64,000 bases of DNA from Incurvaria masculella (lineage: Eukaryota; Arthropoda; Insecta; Lepidoptera; Incurvariidae). Positions within the stretch are counted from its first letter, which is position 1. Each line of letters starts with the position of its first letter. The notes below the pieces were generated by a model that was not told the origin of the DNA, did not search any database, and saw nothing but the letters and a program-made list of their open reading frames with translations. Both the position numbers and the translations under genes were made by a program. Positions 12,760 to 24,900 of this stretch are shown here, one piece after another. The stretch is taken from NCBI GenBank assembly GCA_946894095.1, contig OX335651.1, positions 3,060,501 to 3,124,500 of the forward strand, written 5' to 3'.

Positions 12760-12978
12760 TCAGAGGTCGAGGTAGGTGATCTGCGTGGCGGCGGCGGCGG
12801 CGGCGGCGGCGAGCGCGGCGGCGACGGCGACGACGGCGGCGGTGGAGCCGCTCGCGCGCACCGCGGCGCCCATGATGAGCGAGACGAGCAGCTGGGCGAC
12901 GAACACGCAGCTGCTGACGACGGCCACGTCGGTGCCGAGGCCGCGCGCCTCGCCGCACCCGCCGCCGTCGTTGGCCCA
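12760..12978 (-). CDS. SLC45: SLC45 transporter exon 9 (TM11-TM12, stop)
   Basis: 72 codons plus TGA (residues 526-597). It starts WANDGGGCGEARGLGTDVAV, then VSSCVFVAQLLVSLIMGAAV, and ends AATQITYLDL with the stop at 12760-12762. A GCC/GCG run encodes an Ala-rich last helix. The acceptor is cattgcag, directly preceded by the tail of a LINE insertion. Confidence 0.95.
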   Translation of the reverse strand, partial: WANDGGGCGEARGLGTDVAVVSSCVFVAQLLVSLIMGAAVRASGSTAAVVAVAAALAAAAAAAATQITYLDL

Positions 12979-15900
12979 CTGCAATGAGATGAAATGAAAT
13001 TAAATCGATATATTCTTTATTGCTTACAACTATTATTACATAGGATGTAAAGGCGAGCTTATTGCCAAAGGCAATCTCTAACAGCTTACCTTAATATTAG
13101 ATACATTATGAACAGTTAAACAATACAATATTAGATAACTTAAACAATATTAGATAACTTAATACTACGCATAACAAACAAATAGTAGTAGATTAATTTC
13201 ATCACAAAAGTACCAAGATTTTAATTTTACCTTAAAAATAGACAAAGAAGCTCTTTCCCTAACGTTAAGAGGCAATTGCTTCCACAATGGTGCAGAATGA
13301 ACTGTAAAAGAACCGGAATAAGCAGTGGAAGAATGTGACGGAATTAAAACCAGGAGATCTGCAGACCTGAGTGGGACACCATAACAAGAGAGATAATTGA
13401 AGCGATCTTTAAGATAAGGTGAGGCTTAGGATCATTAAGTAAAGAAGAGAAAGAACATGCATATTACGCCTCTGGCGAATGCTAAGCCATTTTAGTTTCA
13501 TCACGATCAGTTGGAAGTTACTAGTTCCTTGTTTGCGACGCCGTTGTAGAAGCTAGCCCCGGCGCGTCTAGTCTAATGCTAAAACCATTCTGAACAAACG
13601 TATGATGCCACGGTAATGTTTACCGAAACAAACATTACCATGACTGAGAAACCTTTGATAATAATAACCTTTTAAAATTAAATTAATCAGGGATATGATT
13701 GGACTGTCATAAAAACAAATGCTTCATGATAATGACATTGAGATGACATAGGGCTCTGCCCGTGGCAATCTATACACAATTTCAGCGAAATAAATAAACG
13801 TAAACAAAGAAAATTTGCCTAATCAATATCGTAGTCATCGGTTCCAGCCGCTTTTATAGCAGTTTTCAAAGCGATTTTCTTAATGAAAAGATTCCGGAGT
13901 ATTTCAATTGATCAAGGTTTTCCGTCGAAATACATCGCTTTGAAACCGCTATAAAGTTGGTTTTCTAGGCTTAGGACTCCTGATTCCTGATTACGGAACA
14001 GCAGAACGGGCGCGGATGGCGAACAGTGTGAAACTTTTCGCAGACATCGGTAAATACCAGTGGTTCATACCATGCCGGTAGCGTGATAGTGCGCTACGAG
14101 CAGGTACGGTATGGTGAACAACGTCGAATACATATTGCCCGCCGTCCAACTGAACAGTATGACAGCAGCACGGGCGAGAACGATGAACAGTATGAACATA
14201 TCGCAGACATCGGTACATACCATACCGGTAGCGTGATAGTGCGCTACGAGCAGGTACGGTATGGTGAACAACGTCGAATACATATGTATTGCCCGCCGTC
14301 CAACTGAACAGTATGACAGCAGCACGGGCAAGAACAATGAACAGTATGAACATATCGCAGACATCGGTACATACCATGCCGGTGGCGTGATAGTGCGCTA
14401 CGAGCAGGTACGGCATGGTGAACAACGTCGAATACATGATGCCCGCCGTCCAACTGAACAGTATGACAGCAGCACGGGCGCGAATGGCGAACAGCATAAA
14501 CATTCCGCAGCTGTAGGTACACAGGCCTCCAACGTAGACGCACTTTGCTCTGGAATTAATCAATTTGAGGATTACACAACCAGTATTAATCCCACACTAT
14601 GGTATCCCATTTAGGGCTGATTTTTCAATAGTCAGATAAACAGCCAGATAACTATTCGACGGATTTATTTACGCTTCTGCTTATCCATCCGATGCAGTAA
14701 GTCCATATGTTTATTAGAAAAAATATAGTCAGATAATTGTGATAAAAGATATAATTCTCTGGAAGTGACTATCCGCCTTTTGACAAACGTGAATCTGTAC
14801 TATCTAGTTGCAGTTTATCAGGTATTTATGAGAAAGTCTGCCAAAAGTTTCTATTTCAAATTAGAAAATTCGTATCTTACAATTTCGAGCTTTTTTTATT
14901 AAATAATGAACTGGTTAATGTGCTCGCTACTACAGTTACAAATTCATATTTTTAGGAAGTTTTAGAAAAAATAGTAACTTACGACCGAGGCTTCAACTAT
15001 ATGGATTCAGAAGCCTATATGAATGGATAACCATACAAATAGTAATTCTAAACCCTCGATAGTAGCTTAACCATTATCCAACAGGCGCCATTATCTCAAG
15101 TAAAATAATCTTGTGTGAAAATTCATTTTAAAACGGGAGTTGTTGCATCTAGACTTGTGAAATATGCAATCATTGCCAAAAAATATTAGAAAAGGGGATA
15201 GTTAAAGTAAATGGAAAGTCCGGCTAAAGCTTTTTATAGATGGTGACATCTTAGCTCACCTATGTCAAATCGTTAATGTCTGCTTCTGGTACATATTTTA
15301 AATTGATTTTAGTGTAAACTTGTTAAGAAAGCCGCACTTGCTCGCTAGGTGGCAGAGCTGATATTGTATATTTTTATTTATTTTAACACATTTTTATTGT
15401 AATGGAAGATCGCCTATGTCAAATCATTAATGTCTGCTTCTGGTACATATTTTAGATTGATTTTAGTGTAAACTTGTTAAGAATGCCGCACTTGCTCACT
15501 AGGTGGCAGAGCTGATATTGTTCCTTTTTATTTATTTTAACACATTTTTATTGTAATGGAAGATCGCCTATGTCAAATCGTTAATGTCTGCTTCTGGTAC
15601 GTATTTTAGATTGATTTTAGTGTAAACTTGTTAAGAATGCCGCACTTGCTCACTAGGTGGCAGAGCTGATATTGTTCCTTTTTATTTATTTTAACACATT
15701 TTTATTGTAATGGAAGATCGCCTATGTCAAATCGTTAATGTCTGCTTCTGGTACATATTTTAGATTGATTTTAGTATAAACTTGTTAAGAATGCCCCTTT
15801 ATAAAATGGAACAACTTTCGCCAATAAACTATGCATCTATTTGTAAAGGTTTCCAAGAATATCATTTTAAAAATTAATAAGAAAAACGCTGACTAGGAAA

Positions 15901-18900
15901 GAGCGGTGCAGAGGTGGGGCGGATGCGGCGGAGCGACGTGCACTTTGATGAATGAAAGATATCCAAATAGATCCAGAGTTGGATGACAAAAGCTGTGTTA
16001 TATACTGGCAAAAATCATTCTTTAACTCGTAACATTTCAAAAAATTGTTAAACACGGATCGAAACGATTTTTACGACTATTCAGCGATATCTGTAAAACG
16101 ATGAACATACAAAATGAACGAACGCAAAATAGCACTTTCAGACACAAAGTAATTATACATGATAAATAAAGTCGTTGCGGCGGAAACAATTTCATAATTT
16201 AAGGTTTTTAATTTTGTTAGAATAAACCAAAAGATGTTATTTAAGGTGGCCCATCCCGCTCATCTCCCTATATAAAAGGGGAAAGAAGATCACGCCCATT
16301 TTTCTTGTCAGAGATCCAAAATTTTGCTCAAAATAGTTTTATTTGATCGAACTAGATGTCTGATGACCATTGGCATTGTAAAACTGTGTTTGGTTTCTAA
16401 GTTATAAGGTTCGAAAGTTCGAATTTTTCGCGCGTTTTATACAAAAACTTTGGAGGTGGATTATGCAATGATAAAGTAAGAACATCTTAAAAAGATTAGT
16501 CATCAGACATAGCTTATTTATTTAAGATTTTTAATCTATTTGGTTTTTGTTATATTTTTGACTAAAGCGGTCGTGGTTTACTTTTAGCTATAAGTCGTTT
16601 TGAAATTAAAATTTTCGTAAATCTTACCAAATCATACGCTATGCACATTGTATTTTTTGTGGACATGTTGCATCTTCCTCATCACGGAGCCTGTCTTATT
16701 CTTTGAAACAGAGAAGGTCCCAGAGCGCAACAGCACGGTTTTGTACCGTGCCCGCGAATGAGTTAGGCCCGCCGGGTTGGGCCACCCTAACAACGCAATC
16801 TTACTTTGTGAAATTTCTGATCGCTGATTACAACAAAACCATTGAACCTCAAATCGTGAAAATGTTTTTGACGCATCTTATAAGGCAGCTATGTTTCTAT
16901 AGATATACAGGGTGTCCCGTAAGTAGTGGATCAAACGAATAGTGGGGATAGAAGAGGTCAGTGCCTATCAGAAACACCTACTTTAGATTCTAAGTCATTC
17001 CTAGTTTAGAAGTAATTAATTTATTTCTGATTATTTTTAAATTTTCAGAATGTAAAATAAAAAAAATATGTTTAAAAAAAGTTCATAACTTTTTCTAATT
17101 TTTATTGAAATTTATTGTTGCCGAATATCTTACCTTTTTAATAAAAATACATTTGCGTCTAACTACTACAATATTTTAAATTTTAAATATGTTTTTCGAA
17201 AAAAGTTTTAAATTTCAATAAATTCAACGCTAATTCCAACATTCCAGGTGCCAAAAAAATGTACTACCAAAAGTTTGCCCATAATATCAAAAACTTGTAC
17301 ACTTTATTCCGCTTTTAAAAAGGTATAATAACCCGGACTTCCCTTTAACAAAATCTTTTTTCAAGTGAACAACCGAAATGAGTGGTAATCTTCGAAAAAT
17401 CTGACTGCACGAAATGCAAAAAAATAATACCTAATATTGTTTACTCAAAGTCGGAAAGACTTACGCCGCGCGCTTACTTAAACCGGTTTCTAGTCTGTAC
17501 TTTCCCTTAGCCTATCCCGCACTAACCTCTATTAATACTAGTACACTGGACAGGCTATCGACGACTCGATAATGAAGCAATTTGATATTCGCCATTTTGG
17601 CGCTGATGGCAGTGAAAGTACTCGGAACTATTTTTAAACATATTTTTTTAATTTTACATTCTGAAAATTTAAAAATAATCAGAAATAAATTAATTACTTC
17701 TAAACTAGGAATGACTTAGAATCTAAAGTAGGTGTTTCTGATAGGCACTGACCTCTTCTATCCCCACTATTCGTTTATTTCTTGTGGGGATATTTTAAAG
17801 AAGCAGTGTATGAAAAGGAAAATTTGAATGAGCTAGAGTTACGACAAAAATTACATGCAACAGCTGGTATCGTAAAAAATAACCATCGTGCGCTGAGAAG
17901 ATTAAGAATAAATTGTATTAGAAGATGTCGGTTGTGCATTCGGGTTGGTGGAAGAAATTTTGAGCACTTGTTGTAGTCGATGAACAAATGGATTAGAGAA
18001 CAGGCATTTTTGTTTTTATTCATAATAAAATCCATTTGAAATTTTGAACTAACAAAATCTATTTAATTTTAATTGCAGGCAAAATAATGGTCGATTGTCA
18101 TGTAAAAATTTGTTTTTACACAAATACCAGTATTTTAAATATTTTCAGAACTATCATCAAGCATACAATAAGTGTCTGATAAACAATATTAATATTTCTT
18201 AGAATATTGTGCAGTCAGATATTTCGAAAATTACCACTCATTTCGGTTCTTCACTTGAAAAAAATACTTTTTTAAATGAAAGTAAAATGGTATTATACTT
18301 TTTTAGAAGCGCAATAAAGTGTACAAGTTTTTGATATTATGGGCAAACTTTTGGTAGTACATTTTTTTGCACCAGGAATGTTGGAATTAGCGTTGAATTT
18401 ATTGAAATTTGAAACTTTTTACGAAAAACATATTTAAAATTTAAAATAATGTATTAGTTAGATGCAAATGTATTTTTAATAAAAAGGTAAGATATTCGGC
18501 AACAATAAATTTAAATAAAAATTAGAAAAAGTTATGAACTTTTTTTAAACATATTTTTTTTATTTTACATTCTGAAAATTTAAAAATAATCAGAAATAAA
18601 TTAATTACTTCTAAACTAGGAATGACTTAGAATCTAAAGTAGGTGTTTCTGATAGGCACTGACCTCTTCTATCCCCACTATTCGTTTGATCCACTACTTA
18701 CGGGACACCCTGTATAACCGTAATATTTAATGAGTGCCTCAAAGTGTTGATCGTCATGACGTTTTATGTTCTGTGTTAAAAATACGTTCTATGTGTCGAA
18801 ACAGCTTTAGTAAGTTATTTTATTTCAATTTAACTAAAAAACCTGAATTAGTTTGATAACAAAACAGATTATGTGTACAGAAAAAAAGATTTTCAGCAGC

Positions 18901-21900
18901 TTACAACAACAACGGAGTAACATTTTGAGCGACTTCCTTACTTTTTATGAAAAGCAACATTATATAACACAATTTTAATCAATGTGAGCCCATACATCCC
19001 TAGCTACCGGCAGCGCTCAACCTGTGATTGTTCATTACGGGATATTAGTTTCTCATTACCGCCTGAGAGCCCAGCGTGCTCGCACGCCGCAAGCGACGTA
19101 TCGATTTTCAATCTCTGGAAGCCCCACGAGTGTGGACTCCCCACTCAATGTCAAGTGCTCTCTGTTCCGTATTATAAGCGGACATACTTACTAGGAAGTG
19201 TGCTGAGATAGTGAGTGGTCAAAGGCAAAGGTTGCGTTCGTTACACACTTCCCGTATACCTAGGTCTTCTGGGATTAAACCTGTTATTTACAGCTTGGTT
19301 GACTGATATATGTGAACGTTACTTTCATACTTTTGAGGTCTCGTAGCTCAAGATGCAGGGCCTTGTTTCTCATCCGAGAGATCATGGTTTAAATTCCCGC
19401 CATTTCTGTCCGTCTGAGTTGGATAAGCCATTTATTATTTAAACATCAATGCGAGTTGTTCCATGTATTACAGTATCTGACCTTACCCTTCCTGGGAGGT
19501 AGGGTAAACTGCCCATTGGTATCGCACTGAATGAAATATGGTCTATGACGCAGTTATAAATAATGTCCATAGCTTCCCATTAATTTCAAGTCATCCATGT
19601 CCAGTTACAATTAAAAAGGTCATGTAACTATACATGAACAGCTATAACACCACACATAAAGCATCCTAAAGTCATATTATTAGCCTGACACATCGCATCT
19701 CCGAAGGAATTAGGAGCCATGCCAGGACCTGATGATATAATGATAAGCAATTTTCCCACTAGAAAACAGTAGCATAAATCTAAGTGTGATGTGGTTGTCG
19801 AATTCGCGGATCATCAGTTTGTGACGTAACTTAGTGTAGTTTTACTAGCAAAAGTTTAAATAAATTAAGTGAAATTAAATGAAACAAAAAAACTTGACGA
19901 GTTTTCCGTCCACAGTAATTCATTACATACATACATACTTAGATCTAAATGCTTATACTTTTATTCTCAGGTGTAAACGCCGTCGCTGTCAGTGTGAACT
20001 CTATGAAAATATTTTTGGTCTCCCTACCCCAGTCTCTTGATAAGCCTCTCAATAATGAGAGAGTAGCAGGCGCAGGACAACGAGTACATGGCCATGCCCC
20101 AGCAGCCGAACCTGACTCCTTTCTCGTATTCAAGCCGACTGAGGCTGCCTTCTGGAGCCTGCAATTATAATAAAAAGAAAATAGTCCTTAAAAAAATGCT
20201 GACAGTTTAACGTAAAATTGATTACCATTAAATATATAGTTCCTTAAACCAGTATAATGTCCTGTCAAATAAGGGTCACAAACGAATGGCAAAAAAACAG
20301 TTGTTGAGTTTTACCGAAAGAGCATAATACATAACATAACATTCCAAAATTATGAACCCACCGATCCTCTAGGTCCTTTATCTAACTGCCTTCCGAGGTA
20401 TTGCCCCCCAATTACGACCTGAGGTAATTCAAACAGACGAAGAGAAGAAGAAGAGTCGGACCAACTTTAGTGCGTGGGTTATTGCCGGACTAAACCGGTT
20501 TTTGTATGGTTAGTCCGGTGTTAATCTAAAGTTGTGACAGGTTCACTCTGAATACTACTGTTAGTATTCAAACGCTGAACCTATGTTGCGGACTTGGACT
20601 GTGAATATTGAACATTCAAACATATTGTCGTCTTTACCGATTTGTCATCAGACGGTTAAAGGATTGTATGTAGTATTAATAGTAAACACTTTGTTTGGAG
20701 ACGGCATCGATTATGGGAGAAGATATTGTAGGAAAATACTAATGGAGAAATAGGAAAAACCGTAAGTTTACAATTGAGTAGTAACTCCCATAAAACGTAC
20801 AGTAGGATTGAAACGAAATATCGACTCCCCAACAAAGTTCGTGAAGTAGATGAAGACGCAGACGTGCGCCATCCAAAAGATGAGAATGGTGAGATTCACG
20901 AGGTAAAGCGAGGGAAGTACAGGTAGTGTCTTAGCGTCAGCCGCTCGGCGGAGCGTGGTTCCGTCGGTGGGAAATCAGCCGGTTTGATGATGCTATATAT
21001 TGAAACGTGACTTACAGCAGGATTCCCACGGAAGACCGCCTCCCCGACGAATTCAGTAAAGTAGAGGGGAGTAATAGACGTGCGCCATCCAGCAGAACAG
21101 GTTGTTGAGGCACATGGGGCGCAGCGAGGGTGGCATCACGACCACCAAGCACCGCTAGTGCCGCAGCGTCAGCCGCTCGGTAGGGCGTGATTCCGTCGGT
21201 GAGGAATCGGTCGGTTTGATGATGGAATATAATGGAAAGTGACTTACAGTAGGATTGCCACCGAAGACCGCCTCTCCAACGAAGTCAGTGAAGTAGAGGG
21301 AGTAGCAGACGTGCGCCATCCAGCAGAACAGGTTGGTGAGGCACACGAGGCGCAGCGAGGGCGGCATCACGATCACCGAGCGCAGGTAGTGGCGCAGCGT
21401 CAGCCGCTCGGTGGGACATGACTCCGTCGGTGGGCACACAACCGGTTGGATGATTGACTGTAATAAAAAATGACATGTCCATTACCAAGTACCGGTAAAA
21501 CCGGCAAGAAAAAAAAACAAATAGAAGTGGTAACATTGCATTCCTTCTTGTGCAGGCATAAGGAGCGACGAAGATATTTTCTCGTAAAAGGCGACTAATT
21601 GGTCGTTCTTGGTTAGGATTCGATGTAAAACTGAATTTCCCCTTCCAAAGGGTGATCTTGCCCAAGTTGGTAGAACGGTGGTCGAAGTGGTAATGAATAC
21701 TCTCTGTGTTTTCAATCCAGTTCAATGTAGTTGTGCAATATAATGAAGATCCTGAAATGCCACCTAGTTCACAGGGTGCCACATAGGTGGGTTGGGCACA
21801 GCAGATGAGGTATTAGATATTCGTGTCCAGTTAAGTAAAAAAGTTTTGTCTAGACCATAGTCCAATTATTTGCTGTAAATCGTTCGCTTGAGCATGTGGG

Positions 21901-24900
21901 TTGGTTGTAATGTCATTTCTTTACTGTATCTGCTGCATTTGAATGTTTAGATTAGTCGGATGGATCTTACTCTTTTATATTCACGCCAAATGAATGAAAT
22001 AACAATGCATTTGAAAATCAAAGAAAGGCTTGTCTTTTGCATTCAGTTCAATTTAAGATTCCAGACCGTCATGATTATGCTATACGATTCGTCTAAGAAT
22101 TCCATTGTTTTATGTAACTTGACATGGATGGCTAATACAACGTCTTCTGCCTAGATTACGTGCCATGACACCTTAAAACAGTGTAAATTAAACTGGATGG
22201 AAAACATGTGTGATTGTCATTGCTGCTTCGCCAACGCGAGCGGGATTAATCTTACCTATAACTAAAGGATATCTAAAGGACTACTAATAACGACTAAGGG
22301 ACTACAACTAAAGAAAGAAGACCTACTCTTTGCATGGACTCCGAACCATGAACGACAAATCCCATCCCTCAGTCTTTTACGACATGCATGGGGAGAAATA
22401 CAGTTGACCCAGTTGTGTCTGTTTTTTACGTGCCGGAACCCAAAAAGCCAATTTTTCGGATGGTAAGTAAATTCATGTTGTACTCTTAAAATCACTTTTA
22501 TAATAAACTAAAACTCCTTATAGGTTTGCTCATTGGTATTGTGATGGTAGAGGGTTGGTGTAATGTTTTTTTTTTGTCTTTTCTTGCAACGCGCTGGCCG
22601 TTCACACGAAACTGGTTGACATACGGTTGGCATAAAATTCGTGATTTTATGGCTCCACTTTAAATTTGACAGCGTCGCCGTGTCGGGCACGCATAGATGC
22701 CACTTGAGGCGACGATAGAAGCGGGTCTGATTTTTTGTAAGATGCCGTTAGGTGTTAGGTATGAATTAGGCAGCGTGGTAATACAAAGCGTTCTATATTG
22801 ACAAATTGAAACAATACCTACTCGAATGAATATTACGATAGTAGACAGGCATGTACTATTATTCAAATTTACTAGTCTGCAATAGGTATTAGATTTTACC
22901 TGACATTCTACAATGGGTGACTGCCCTTCATATTATATCAGAAACTACTGGTATGGGAAACTTGATTGCAGATATCGCCGACATCGGTTTCTCTACACTC
23001 TAGGGTGTAGCTCGTGGTGGTGGATGTGGCGCTGGGTGTGAACACTACGTGCTGACATGGATCCGGATGCTGTCACCCTGCTCGATGGAGGGTGCCAAAC
23101 TGATGGCATACGCCGGAGCATACACGAATCGTTGGAGTAAATGCAGCCAGTACTATGCGTGTCTTCGCTAATTCATCGATATGATATTTCCTGTGTTGTA
23201 TTAAATATAGACTGAAAACGCTCAAGAAATGACTGCTAACGCCATCTATTATGGATTGTACGCTACGACAAAAGTATTGGATATATTTTGAACCCTGTGA
23301 CTTCGCCCCCTATGAACCACGAGGAGTACTTTATAATTGGTGTGGAAATTCTACCACTGTGAATAAGAACATGAACATTTATGAATCGTGATTAGTGTAT
23401 TATTGCTAATGTTTCCATTTTAAATAATTGTATTTGATTTATAGTAGTCATAAGTGAACAATAGGTCTATGATAAGCTGGGTTCTCAACTAATGACTGCA
23501 TTCATATTAGAATAAGTAAACTGGCGCCATCTAGGAAGGCTACTAGAACTATATGATTTAGTTGTATCAAGGTCGATGAGTAACTTGTTACAGTCGATGC
23601 TCAGCAGGTGGCGTATCGATTCCCTATAAATAAAATTATAAATATGTGAATATGGAGGGATATCGGGAGGTTGGTAAGGAGATTGATGGAGCGGGGGTGG
23701 CACTTGTTCTCTGGACGCACAGAAGGGCGGCTAAAATCAGTGTTGATTTGTTACTAAACTGTAAATAAAAGTTAACTTCAGTGTGCTACGCCAGACTGCA
23801 AGCTAAGTTAAGTAAATCAGTTTATGAGTTGTACGGCTTGTTCAAGGCTATTATTCTAGCTCCGTTTAACTGAGTTTCCTTTAAAATTATTTAGAGCCCT
23901 GGGAAATATTCCTGTTCACTGTAATTTAACTATATAGACTCGAGTAACACTTAATGAGAATGGGTTTGAATTTTTAACGATCTTTACTGGAAACATGGAC
24001 TTGTCTGATTTATTACTTATTTGAATTGAAAATCTAAGCTATCATTTGTTGATCGACTGTTGTGTGGATTTTATTTGACTGTAGTTCATATTTACGTACG
24101 TTATTGCCAAGCCGGTTGTATGGTTATGGATGGGATTATTTTGTTATTAAGTGTTTAATTCATCCGAAATATTAACTAATAAGATGTTTATTGCGAGTCC
24201 GAATGACTAATTAGTGGGAAGTTTATTACATAGGAACTTCATAATTGAGTAGAGTAAGTCTTTGATCTAGGGTACTTCTAGATTTATATTACAAAGTGTT
24301 AGGCTGTCTAAATATAATTAAATTGTGAGAGCTGAGAGAGTTTTTTGTCTGGCCTCTGGGGTTTTCTCTCGAACGGCACAGCTTACGTAGTAACGCATCA
24401 GAGGATTGTAATTTTAGAATTAAGTATATTAAAGTTTATAGAATTGCCGAAAACATATAATAAACATGATAATAAGAAAGATCGTATCGAGTTCTTATTT
24501 TGATAGTTATCCTTTTCCGATAGTGAAACTTAACTGCTTTGATTTTATTCCAGTAATATAGTTATTTTAATATTAGTTAGTACAGACAGTCACTTATGAG
24601 TCAAGATAATAAATTTAACATTTCTCTGGGATGACTTTGAAAAACCAACTTTCTTTGATCCGCTTTGCTTAGTACTGATTGTGACATAGTTTACCAAGCA
24701 CACTGATAAAAGTTTGACACCTGAAAGCGAGATTCGGGCCACCTGAAAATAGTGCACTGAGTTGAACCCTAAGGTACCTTATAGTTCGGGTTTTAACATT
24801 CCACTCTATAAACAATCCCGAAGGAATGCATTCCACATAGAAAATAATAAATAAAAGGGCAACTCCTCTGGACCTGACTTTACGTCAGCCAGATTATATT

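Noticed and set aside
12557..12987. Several long Arg-rich, Gly-rich or Ala-rich frames on both strands
   Set aside because: They are other frames of transporter exon 9, kept open by its high GC content and GGC repeat.
14083..14614. Plus-strand frames with repeated RYEQVRYGEQRR
   Set aside because: Antisense of the exon 8 tandem copies. The periodicity comes from the duplicated exon, not a repeat protein.
15257..15798. CRISPR array
   Set aside because: Units are contiguous 154-bp repeats without short spacers, in a eukaryotic intron.
19336..19410. tRNA gene
   Set aside because: A- and B-box-like stretches are present, but no cloverleaf with paired stems could be drawn and a SINE body follows.
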